Origin: Carposina sasakii
Taxonomy: Eukaryota; Arthropoda; Insecta; Lepidoptera; Carposinidae
Assembly: GCA_014607495.2 (NCBI GenBank)
Contig: CP053157.1
Coordinates: 7,688,001 to 7,752,000 of the forward strand
Length of the DNA stretch: 64,000 bases
Direction: 5' to 3'
Part shown: piece after piece, positions 35,670-46,800 of the stretch
How positions within the stretch are numbered: position 1 is the first letter of the stretch
Layout: the number at the start of each line of letters is the position of its first letter
Position numbers and translations under genes: made by a program
The notes under the pieces: model-generated
Database searches by the model: none
Told to the model about the DNA's origin: nothing
What the model saw: the letters and a program-made list of their open reading frames with translations, nothing else

Positions 35670-35675
35670 TTTATT
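35670..35675 (-). promoter_or_regulatory. AATAAA overlapping the TBL3 stop codon
   Basis: The final codons read GTG AAA TAA followed by AATAAT, so the polyadenylation signal AATAAA contains the stop codon. If used, the 3'UTR is only about 20-30 bases. Confidence 0.5.
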
Positions 35676-38126
35676 TCACAGAATGGGGTTGCATACAATT
35701 TACTGTGTAAGTTACAAAATTTAGATCTTGCAATAGGTTTGTTAGTCTGTCAAAGTGTCTTTCAGTGTAAGGTAGAGCTCCTTCAAGAAAGCTACCCAAT
35801 GAAGGTACCTTAAGGGATCCTGATAATATTTCGGGAGCCAAGACATTAAAAACTATTTGTGCTGCATGGCAATTTTTATTGTTTGTATTCCATTCTGCAG
35901 CAAATTTTAACAATGTTTCTTTCTGTGTATGGTTTATTTCTTTCAGAGTTTCAATAAGCTTTTCTTTTCCACTTTTCAGAACTTCATTTACAATTTTGAG
36001 AACATTTAAAGGTCTTCCCATTCGTAAAGCTAATTTTAAGGCTTTGATCATTTTCTTATCATGCAGCAAGTTATTTAACTCTTGTTCTTGTAATATCATT
36101 TCCTCCCTCTGCTTCAAAGCCTGCTCTCTGCGTTCAAGAGTTACATCTTTTAGCTTAACAAGTTTTGAATCTGATCCACCTGTAATGACGATGGAGTCAT
36201 CTTTGCTTATAGTCATTGACCAAACCTTACCATCATGGTGATCTAATGACATTTTACATTCAGATGTTTTTAAATTCCATAATTTAACAAGACCGTCTGC
36301 TCCACTTGAAATTATCTGTTGGCCTCTACTTATAAACTCTACTTTCAAGACTGAGCTTTCATGTCCTTCAAATGTTTTTAGACAACTTAAATCTGTCACT
36401 GACCATAATTTCAGAGAACTATCTGCTGAGCATGTCAGAATTACCTGATCCACAGGAGAGAACCTTGCACACCATACACCTCTCCTATGCCCCTTCAAAA
36501 CTCCTAATAAAGTCAAATCCTCAGACCAAATCTTAGCCGTTTTATCTTGTGATCCAGTAACAATCATTTTATCATTTGGTGACACTGCCACACAATTGAT
36601 ATCCATGTTATGAGCAAGAGCTGTGTGACTAGATGTTAACTTCTGATCATGATCCCCTAACAATTTAGGCACTGTCCATACTTTCAAACAGCTATCCTGG
36701 CTCACAGAGGTAAAGAAGTCCCAAGATGTCTGTGAAGTGTACACAGATCCAACTGATGCAGTATGCCTTGAACCAACACCAAGACATTTGATTTGATTAT
36801 CTTCTAGTATCCAAATCCTAACAGTATTGTCTTTTCCTGAAGATACAAACATTTCAGGTTTAGTAGAAAAGCTGGCCAGTGACAATACAATATCAGTATG
36901 ACCTTTAACTAATTGGCAATCCATGCTTTCCATATCATAATACTTCAAATCACTACTATTTGTAGCAATAACTATATGTTTCTCCTCGTTGCCAACAAAT
37001 ATAATATCAAGTATTTCATCTGTAAACCCAACCATTTGTTTCACATTAGCAAATGTTTCAAGGTCATGGACTATAATATTGTGATCAACAGTAACAACAG
37101 CAAACATGTTACGAGCCTGGTTGAATAAAAGGTGTGTAACTGACAAACCACCTTCTTCTGTAGATGGTGACACAAGACTGTTTTGCTGTTCATACATGAC
37201 CCTGCTAGCTTGAACATTCCAAACTTTGACTACTCCTTTCTCCCCAGCACAAGCAACATAAATCCCTTCAGTCTCCAACTTTTTCTTGAAATTTGGTATT
37301 TTGAATGATGGTGGTAATAAAATAGTAGACTCAATACTCTCATAAACGGGAATAACTCTAAGAGCTTTACTTTCATTAACCTGCCAAAGAATCAAAACTC
37401 TATCCCTGCCTGAGCTGATCATGTGCACACCATCACTTGTGAACTGTAATGATGTTACTTTACTAAAATGTCCTGAGTAGAGTGTAAGTTCCTTTCCAGT
37501 TTTTGAATTCCATGACCTAATCTTAGTATCATCTGCAGCCCCAAATATAATTTCTTTGGTAGGATCAGGATGGTATTTCAGTACAGAAAATACACCTATG
37601 GCTCCACGTAAACTACTGGTGCAAGTATTATGGTTTAAATCCCACAATCTGACATTCCCATCTGAACCTCCAGATGCAATGTTCTCATCTTTGCTGTCAA
37701 ATGCTATTCTCGCTACTGGTCCTTTATGACCACACCTCCATACCTTCTGTGGTTCACCAGTTTCTCTAAGCCATAGCTTTATCAAACCACTTTTATGAGC
37801 TGTAACTACCACTGCATTGCTATTTGATATTTGGAATGTGTAAATATCATCATTTTCGGCGTCTTCTGCAGCGTCTCCTATTACAACAGTAGTGGCAAGT
37901 GTATTAACATCAATAACCTTCAGCACGCCTTCACAGAGACATAATAAATGGGCACCGTCAGCAGTCCATTGAATATCACCTCCTGTGTAAAAAGCTGTGT
38001 ATTCAGAAGTTTTTTCATACCTGTAACAAAATAGAACACGACAAATTGATTCACAAAAGTTTCAACACCTTAATACACTAAGAAGTAATAACTTAAAACG
38101 CACACGTCTTTTAATATGTTCGCCAT
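35671..38126 (-). CDS. Tbl3: Transducin beta-like 3 / UTP13, small-subunit processome WD40 protein
   Basis: Nucleolar component of the UTP-B complex that works in pre-18S rRNA processing. Coding exons are 38104-38126 (MANILKDV, GTGCGT donor) and 35671-38020; the junction keeps phase (GT plus G). The protein is 790 aa, close to human TBL3 (about 800). After YEKTSEYTAFYTGGDIQW, which matches the family start, come about a dozen WD repeats; clear ones read GGSDGNVRLWDL, SSGRDRVLILWQV, TGSQDKTAKIWS, TCSADSSLKLWSV and SSGADGLVKLWNL. The C-terminal Utp13 domain (about residues 640-785) follows, with LALRMGRPLNVLKIVNEVLK and FAAEWNTNNKNCHAAQIV. The gene is divergent from TMEM186. No breaks. Confidence 0.94.
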
Positions 38127-38615
38127 GCCTGAAATAGTGAAATTACTGAGCAAATAACGCTCGTGAATAAAGTAATAATAAATAAATAATAAAACTTGAA
38201 TGAAATATTTATATTTCTTAAGGTTATGTTTTGACCGCTCGCTCGCGTGCACATATTTGACATTGACATTTTTTGTTTATTTACTTCGACGATGGTAAGG
38301 CAAAGGAAACTATGTTTATACAGCCATTTTGGGCACGTTGAAAAACTACTTGAAAACTCAGATATTTTAAAAAAAAACATCCTTTAACTACATTTTCACG
38401 CTAATTTTCGCCTGTAATTTTGACTCACTTTAGTTTTCTCATTAAAGTTGCCTGGGGTATAACCGGCAACAAAAATAACATGACATTATGTATGACCGAC
38501 AAATACCTCCCATACTTTTTATTATTATAGTGGCAAAATATGTAAATCAAGTCAACGACAAAAAAAAACTTAACCTATTCGGTTTTTTTTTTATATAGCG
38601 ACTCAATTTTTAACA
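38127..38615. promoter_or_regulatory. Shared divergent promoter region, Tbl3 and Tmem186
   Basis: 489 bp separate the two start codons on opposite strands. No TATA box stands out. A partial match to the SINE-like unit (GGCAAAGGAAACTATG) lies at about 38297-38312. Confidence 0.5.
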
Positions 38616-39286
38616 ATGCTTACGAGAACAATATTTAACAATAGTATTAAATTAAGTTATCTATTTATAAGAACATGCACTTCGAAAAGAGTCTTCTCAG
38701 AACCTGAAGATTTTGAGACTGTTTTTAAACTTCCATCTATCAAGTATATATCAATTATACAGAGATTAAAAGTATACCATTTAATCGGTTCTTCTATAGT
38801 AATACCAAGTTGTGGACTGCTGGAAATCATAAATGCTGTACCTGGAAACACTTGCTTAGTATCTTCATATATTGGTACTGTATATTGTATACATATATCA
38901 ATAGAAATGATGGTGGCCTTATTAAATATTTTGTTAGCAACCCTGTGTGAACATAATTCAAACTAAGGCATTATTTTAATATACTTTTAGGTGTTACTGG
39001 ACTGGCTGTCTTGTCACTAATATCCATTCCATTTAAAGACATCATTGGATTTGTGTATATCAATAAAGATAATAGTAAGATAAAAATATCCTCAGTAGAT
39101 TTTTGGGGTAAAAGACAGGACAGGGTCATTGCAGTTGAGGATTGGATACCACTGATGGATATGAAACCGAAAACAATGGATGCTATTTACCTCACACCAA
39201 CACTGAATGATGGCACAAAGTTTAAGTTATTTGTAAAGTTTGGACAAATATTAAATAGCCAAAAGTTTGGGTATATATTAGATTAA
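38616..39286 (+). CDS. Tmem186: Transmembrane protein 186, mitochondrial
   Basis: Inner-membrane mitochondrial protein; the vertebrate protein acts in complex I assembly. Exons are 38616-38874 and 38991-39286, with donor GTACTG and acceptor ACTTTTAG in phase 1; 184 aa. The N-terminus is basic and hydroxylated (MLTRTIFNNS), as in a mitochondrial presequence. Two hydrophobic segments follow: VYHLIGSSIVIPSCGLLEII and the one formed over the splice (SSYIGVTGLAVLSLISIPF). The family-specific part DIIGFVYINKD then ISSVDFWGKRQDRVI matches the VGMMY and FWGRR blocks of TMEM186. The donor is not a strong consensus, but the alternative at 38878 breaks the frame. Tail-to-tail with MKK4. Confidence 0.87.
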
Positions 39287-40382
39287 CCACATACATTTTT
39301 TGTGAATCCAAAAATGGCTAAAATGTTTCATGCCCTAGTGTTGCTGTTGATGCTTAAATAGGAAAATGTAAAATACAGTAGGTATGTTGTACAATAGTCT
39401 ATTTTAAGTAAGTCTTATATTTAATGATTAAATACAGTGAAAAAATTGCTTTTCATGAAGTGTTCACATAATTTAATTTACATTGCCAATCTGTGGAATT
39501 CTGTTTATATTGATTTCACAATATTAGTGCTATTAAGAGTTGTTTGTTATTCAAATATTATCTATTACCAAATGATACATATGCACAACCATAACTAGAA
39601 AAACTTGCAAAGATGTTTTAAATGTTAAGTGAAAATTATCAACAACTTACATGACTTTACTCTGGACAGCACTACACATTACAATTCTTTTTATAATATC
39701 TTATGTACAAATTTATAAAATTACCTACCTAATGATCTATACTATAATTATATCCTAAGATTTCAGTCGTCCAAAAGAAGCAAAATACAATTCGACTATT
39801 GAAGAGATTTGTGAATAACCACTAGCCTTTGGTTTACTATTCTGTTGAATTTGGAGAAAGTTTTGTGTACAATTCCTGTGAAATGGACCAAACTTATAGC
39901 ACAGATTACAGAGTGAAGATAAGAGAATTGAGAATAATTACAAGGACCTTTTCAGCATGTAAAAAAGCTAATCATAACAAAATTAGAAAGAAGTGAATTT
40001 GAAATAAGATTCCAATAGTAACTTGAATGGTACTTGAATGAATTGTTATGAAATTAAGTGAAGGTAGAAAACCTGCAGTAGGAAATGGTGTTGACATAAT
40101 AACCATAATGACCTCTCAGGAACCTACTTTTTTCTCTAAATGAGTATTAAAGAGTCATTCAGACAACTGTGTCTAAAAAATCATCATTTTGTATGATTTT
40201 AAACTTTTGGAGACCTTAATAAATATTTAACAGTCAAAATTAATATACATACAAAAACATTTAAACAATATTAATAATGGTACTTTTACCCAGATTCTGA
40301 GTAACGCCTGTCTACCTATACACCATTATTTTCAATGGCATTGATTTAATAAAGAAGAGAATCAGATTATAGTTGGAAAAGG
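39287..40382. other. Intergenic, no gene seen
   Basis: 3' flank of Tmem186; AT-rich with no coding frame. ATTAAA near 39427 is a possible polyadenylation signal. Confidence 0.45.
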
Positions 40383-41092
40383 TAAACAATGAGGTATGTT
40401 CATAGGTATGTAAAATGACTTGAAACTTAGTTACAGTAAAGCTTTTATACATATAAATACACTAGTTTTTGTCTTATTTAAAAATACCTAGTAGTTTTGA
40501 TTTTACAAGCATTCAAAGTGCGCGTAAATTTGTCGCCCCGCTAAAAGTCACTGAACCCCGGATGACGTCATTTCTCAACACTCCGCGCCCAGTAGTAGCA
40601 GTGAATAGGTCCCGCGCAGTGTTTTCTGTTCTTTATTCGCTTCTAGCTGTGTGAATTGTTATAAAAATGGATGAAGGCTTTATAAAGGACAATCAGATAA
40701 CCTACCTAAAATAGATGGATTTATGGTTGCTCATTATTTAGCGACAAATAATGATTTCTTTGCCGTCGAAAGGCGGGGCGTAAAAATGCAAAGGTAATTA
40801 AACTTCTTTCATTAAAACTCTTACGAAAATTGACAATATCTGTTCTGTATTGTTTTATTTATCTAAAATAGGTAGGTACATACTCAAACTCGACCTAACT
40901 TATTTTTTATTGTAATACTATTGTCAATTTTATAGAATAGATCCTATGCCTGATTTCGGAACTAATATTTATTTGTATGCAGTGTAACAGAAAATGTGGT
41001 CATACGCATAGTACTTATATGGTGTATGGAGTATAGTATATGGTATGACTATGTGGTGAAAAGCACTCTACCTAGGTATCAAATCTTTTAAG

Positions 41093-41407
41093 CAGTGACG
41101 GATTTACCAGCAGGCTGAGTAGGCTCGAGCCTAGGGCGGCAGATTTTGGGGGCGGCAAATTTGGGGAACGATTTTTTTTTTTTTACCTCATAGAAATCAA
41201 AAATATTTTTCTATGACGGTTTTCTGATGTCTTACAGATAGAAGTCTGCAACAAATTTTGTCTCAAAAATATACCGAAAAATTATTTTACGTGCAATTTC
41301 AACGAAATTGTTGCATTGTAAAAATAATGTATGATATGACAATTGTTGAGGCAAGGGCGGCAAAAACTATTCAGCCTATACCTTGAAAATTTGTAAATCC
41401 GCCACTG
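41093..41407. mobile_element. hAT-type MITE, 315 bp
   Basis: The left end is CAGTGACGGATTTACCAGCA, the right end TTGTAAATCCGCCACTG. The perfect 8-bp duplication CTTTTAAG is at 41085-41092 and 41408-41415. Inner GGGCGGC appears on both sides. No coding sequence. Confidence 0.9.
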
Positions 41408-41510
41408 CTTTTAAGTTTTAGTTTGTAGGGTGTTATAACCTAAAACTCTAAAAACTAGATAAACTAAGAGGACTAGGATATAGGAGGCTAAGGTTAAACA
41501 CGTATCTAGT

Positions 41511-42300
41511 TATCCTATTAATATTATAAACGCGCAAGTTTGTGAGGATGTTTGTTGCTCTTATGCAAAAACTACTAAATGGATTTTGATGAAACTTCAC
41601 AATAATACAGGATGTTTTTTGGTAGCCACCCTTAACGAAGGGTACGTACTCTATACATCAAATAAAGTAAGTTTAAGCCGAAAAAAATGGTGGGAAACGA
41701 TGTAAATTTTTTTGAAAAAAAACGATGTAAATTTTTTTGAAAAAAAAATATTCCTTGATCGGGCAAAATTTATAGTGTCCAGTGTTTATGCTAGTTTTTT
41801 CATAGACAGATATTAATAATTTCTCGTGAAATGATCTTGCTACACGCGTCAATGTGCACTTATGCAGAAAAACGCAATCTATTTACTCAATTTTGGACTG
41901 TCTCAGCGGACATAATAAAAGATGTTTAGAGTCTACACGTATATTTGTTCCACAATCCTGTACAGTACTTATTGTATTTTATATAATTTTGTGCAACACA
42001 GAGAGGCTGATCTGATGCCGGTTGAAAGAAGACAGCTGTCAAAAGTCGAATGTCAGGTAGCAGGCTTCCGAGGCTTCTAAGATTTGCTATATTTGTTAGC
42101 ATAGGCGTTAACAGGACCCTAATATTTTGGAAACCAGACACTTCCCAAGTATGCTTCCATGGAGAAAAATAATCGTGATAACGAAGAGATTCCGTAGTTT
42201 TCGGGAACGTTGACGACCAAAAATCAACCTGTATAGCTTACAAATTCACTATCCCGGGAAAATATATTTGTCCCGGATAATTTCGACATTTTGGCTCAGC
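41511..42300 (+). repeat. Helitron-like fragment split by a family IV element
   Basis: The left part 41511-41605 (AATATTATAAACGCGCAAGT) and right part 42240-42300 (TCCCGGATAATTTCGACATT) are pieces of the same Helitron-like family. Confidence 0.5.
41606..42233. repeat. TACAGG-end family IV element (copy 3), with internal insertion
   Basis: Starts TACAGGATGTTTTTTGGTAG and ends CGACCAAAAATCAACCTGTA. It is 628 bp, about 220-250 bp longer than other copies. The extra sequence lies at about 41900-42115, between AATTTTGGAC and GACCCTAATA, and so looks like a nested insertion. Confidence 0.65.
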
Positions 42301-42704
42301 GCCGAACGGGTAATGTAATAAACAAGAAACTTAGATTAAAGAATCATAAGAAAATGGTTCTTGCGTCATAAACAATAGGTTAAGATTTTAGAAATTAATA
42401 AACCGTCGAAAATTATTTTGAATTGAACTTTTGACCTTGACATTTACGAGTGTACCTAAGTACTTTTTTCATTTGTTTGTTAATATTTTAAGTATTATAA
42501 ATATAAAGCTCGATTGATTCCAAGATATTATAATTATATTAATAATAATGTCCTGTCGAAACTTCAGTCAAACTAAGATATGTAAGTAAGTAAACATAGC
42601 GAAATAAAGTTTCTGTTACCAAAGGTTTTGCACATCTGACCTGATTTAATGTTTTTATATCAAACTACAAAAGATTATAATAATTATCTAAATAAAATAC
42701 ACTA

Positions 42705-42913
42705 TACTTACGTCAAAATGATCTTCACAACAATGAACCATGCTTTTGATCAAAGGGATCTAGCCTTTTCATGGCATTTTACCACTTTCTTTCGAATTTT
42801 TAAGTCCATTGGGAGTAGGAAAAACAACTTATCTGGCATCTTAGTAGTATTACTTGTACATTTAGGCACAACACAGGATTTTCGCGAACGAGGATTCGAC
42901 ATATTCAATGATT
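42705..42913 (-). pseudogene. Broken THAP zinc-finger domain of copy B
   Basis: Reads MSNPRSRKSCVVPKCTSNTT from ATG at about 42907, then a Pro and LKIRKKW, and finally VHCCEDHFDV before a GTAAGT donor. These supply the THAP C-x-x-x-C, Pro, Trp and C-x-x-H pattern. The intron after MPDK has lost its donor G, and frameshifts or a stop follow RKKW. The same first exon is intact at 56165. Confidence 0.65.
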
Positions 42914-43767
42914 TTCAGGGAAACGTAAGGCAACGGTACGGAAGAGCGCGGACGAACTGAGCGACTGTTGAGAAATGACGTCACGCGGCGTGACCGCGGG
43001 TCTACGGTCGCGAGCTCACTTTAAATTCTATAACTTTGGAATTAATTGACGTATCAAAATAATTCTTTCACATGTATTTTTTATTTTTGACAGAGAATAC
43101 GTTAAGCTAAAATTCAAAATTAGTGAACATTCTTCATTACCCTTACTTACCCCTACTGACAATTGAAAAAATATATCTTAAGAAATACTACACTATGAAT
43201 GAGTAGAAGTTTGTGAAGAATACAGTTTTGTTAACATGGTGTCAGTAGGAGCCTGAATAGTACTGAATACATCATTTCAAGATATTTCAATTTGCATATT
43301 TACTGCATTAAAAAGGTACATTTTATGTAATAATGAATAATGACAATACCTAAATAATATCCAATTTATACTTATTGGTTTATATCTTAAAAGATGTTAC
43401 ATACTTCTAATGAGTCAGAATAAAAATATAATAGAAAACAAATCATAATGTAAACATAATATTAGTAAGTATTTTTTTAAATATTTTTTGAAATCCAACA
43501 TTAGACAAAAGAATAATATGTTTATAAGTACCTGATTTCATATATTTTATGACTACTTTGGAAAAAAATATTTTAATATTTTTTCTTTACATAATTCATA
43601 ATGTAAAGTTAATTACAGAAATTGTCCTATCATAATCCTAAATTATTTCATACAGAAAGACCACTGAAACTTATTAGTGACTCTGATGAGAGCAATGTTT
43701 GACTACTAGATTAAGTCTTTTGTTTTACTAAATTTAACAATGCACATCCTAAATAACTCAGCATAAG

Positions 43768-43773
43768 TTTTAT
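43768..43773 (-). promoter_or_regulatory. Polyadenylation signal of MKK4
   Basis: AATAAA on the minus strand about 105 bases past the stop codon of the kinase gene. Confidence 0.45.
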
Positions 43774-43876
43774 TATCATTTTGTATGGTAACCTACAAGC
43801 AAATTAATTTACCGCACATACCTTTTGCGAGAAACATTTTAGTTTTAATAATGACATCAAAATGTTCAGGTGTGTA

Positions 43877-46800
43877 CTAATCAGCCCATGCCTGTGCAGG
43901 CTGGTCAGTAGTGAATGGGCTGACTCCATTGCGTTCCATGGCATCCAGTATTTCGCACACGTACGCTGACACGTCGACCCGACTCTGATCAATGCCCTTA
44001 ACGAAGGAATGTCCCAGAAGCCAGTTGTATTTTGGACGGTCATTCTCTTCTTTGATAAGGCTATAAAAAAATTACATAATATATTTATTTTCGTATGTGT
44101 ATGTAGTTCAAATTTACAATGTATACAAACACTAGAAAATGTTGTTGAGGATTTTGTTCAATGTTGGAGTAAAGGAGGAAGGCCCAATGTTTGGCACAAC
44201 AATTGGAAGCACACTAACCATGTATTAACGAAGCTCACGAAGTTATTGGAGAACGCGTTATTAGTGTTGGTGAGCCTGGGCGGGTCTCCCTGCACCACCT
44301 GCTGCAGCTGCTCGAACACGGAGCCCCAGCGAGGGTACGGGAAGGAGCCGGTGGCGACCTCCATGAGCGTGATGCCCAGCGACCACACGTCCGAGCGGAC
44401 GTCGTAGCCGGGCGCACGGCCCGGGTCAATCCTTTCGGGCTGCAATGTCATATGTTCAGTTATACCAATTGACTTAAGTTCCTATATCTCCTAGATGGGC
44501 TTCCACAGTTCCATTATTGACCAATATTATGATGAACGTACAAGAAAGCAACCATAAATATCTCCTATGTTAAGTTTCTATTGAAATATATAATAGGGTC
44601 GATTCCGGCAGTCACACTTAAACCTAAACCTAATCTTAGGTCTATCTCTCTCTGTTCTTAACATAAATGGCTGAGAGAAAAGGACAGGTAGGACTAATTT
44701 TACGTTTAGGTTTAAGTGTGACTGCCGCATGGAGAAGAAATAATATGACTTTAAAAAAAATACCGACTACAAACTTTAACTAAAAAGCGATAAATAACGT
44801 AACTAATTTATCTACTTAAAACATGTTAAATATCTAAAATGATTTAAATATTTACAACTTAATACCTAATACTTTAACAAAGTCATCTTTAAATATTTAT
44901 AATTATCACAAATTTTTTGGAGTCGGTGCCAGCCTAGGTAACGTAGTCTGTTGTGTTGATGGACGCGCGCGGATGGCAAAGCCATACACACGGCAAAATA
45001 CAATACGGTGTAGTAGTCAGGGCACGCGCAATTTCCTATTCTTAGTTTTACTATGAATTTTAGTGTCGGTCAGTTTTCTTAATTACATTTATTTGTTTGG
45101 CTGGCACCGACTCCAAAAAATAAGTGATAATTATAAATATTTAAATAGTTAAAGATGACTTTGTTAAAGTATTAGATATTAAGTTGTAAATATTTAAATC
45201 ATTTTAGATATTTAATATGTATTAAGTAGATAAATTAGTTACGTTATTTATCGCTTTTTAGTTAATTTTGTGTGCGTTCGCGCAGCAAAAAGTATCGCCT
45301 TTTCAAGGATTGAATGATGCAGATAATTAGTGCCTTATATCGTGTAAATGTGCCCGAAATTTCAAATTTGTGCATCCAACGGCTTCACAGTTATTTAAGA
45401 AAAACTGATTCTGCTGCACAAAGGTTCGTCCAGCAAAACTTTTTTAAATTGATGGGTCTAGACTCTAGCTGTATATTAAATATGCAAAAAGATAGCTTAA
45501 ATACGAGCATAAATGTGCCGTGAAAGACAAATTTGTGCCTGTGTACATTTCAGAGATATTTAGTTTTTTGCTGGGCGAACGTTTTGGCGATTGCCATATA
45601 TCGGAAACGGCTAACCGCACAGTCATGATTTCTTGTATACAGATACTATAAATTTGTGCATATTTGTGCCGGAATTTTCATTAACGTGACTAGCATGGTT
45701 CAGGAGCTATTACTTTATTTCCTAGAAAATGGAAAAATGATCTGGCTCTCGAACGAACAAGACCAAAGACTTCGCGTTAGTGCCGACTGGTAGCCATTAT
45801 ATATTCACACGATCCTGTAAAGTTTCGCCGGCCTACTACATATTATTGGCGAGTTCTTAACAATTTTGTCTTTTTTTGAGGTTATCTTGGGTGAAATTAC
45901 TTAGAATACGAAAACACTAGTTTTCTGTGAGCTGGCTTATTACATGCTTCTACAATAATTTGAGCGCTATTTTAAGAATACATATGTAAAAAATCATGTA
46001 TACATAGAGAAAGAAAGATCCCATCATCAGATCCTGATGTGGTGAATATGGGACCAACCTGGGAGTATAGCATGACCAACTGTAAAAAAAAATTGAAATC
46101 GGTTCATAAACGACGGAGTTCTGAGGTAACACACATAAAAAAAAACATACAGACGAATTGATAACCTCTCTTTTTGAAGTCGGTTAAAAAGGAGGAGGTT
46201 CTCAATTCATCTGTATGTATAATATTTTTTTTACGTATGTTCACCGATATTTCCGTCGATTATAGACGGATTTCAATTTTTTTTTTGTTGGATAGAGTTC
46301 ACTTCTGAGGTGGTCCCATTTTCACCAGGTCAGGATCTGATGATGGGATCCAGGAGAAATCTAGGGCAACCCCACCCAAAATTGTATGCTCGTATGGTGC
46401 TTTTGTTACGTAATCATGTCTTACTCAGGTATATGCTTCAGGGTGTCAACATCTAATGCTGCTGTGCTGATGATGAAGCTACAGAACTCCTTAACGGTTA
46501 GGAGTTGGGATACAGTACTGCAATTGGTCAATGGAAACTATTTAGTAGTATGTAGGGCTAACGTGTTACTTGAATCAACATCTGATGCTGCTGTGCTGAT
46601 GATGAAGCTACAGAACTCCTTAACGGTTAGGAGTTGAGATACAATACTGCAATTGGTTGATGGAAACTATTTAGTAGTATGTAGGGCTAACGTGTTACTT
46701 GAATCAACATCTGATGCTGCTGTGCTGATGATGAAACTACAGAACTCCACAGTACTGCAATTGGTCGATGGAAACTATTATATGTATAATACATATGTAT

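Larger units (their letters stand above)
40383..43137 (-). mobile_element. THAP-domain DNA transposon remnant (copy B)
   Basis: Both ends match, inverted, the outer parts of 55926-60466: 40383-40650 matches 60210-60466, and 43137 back to about 42700 matches 55926-56310. TGACGTCATTTCTCAACA-type sequence lies inverted near both ends (40562 and 42968). Its only coding trace is a broken THAP domain. A hAT MITE and a Helitron-like piece, itself split by a TACAGG element, are inserted within. Ends are approximate. Confidence 0.6.

Noticed and set aside
35879..37128. Plus-strand frames opposite TBL3
   Set aside because: Shadow frames with no family features.
43804..44043. 79-codon minus-strand frame over the last MKK4 exon
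   Set aside because: Wrong frame; the correct frame reads [19 protein letters not shown] and ends at 43877.
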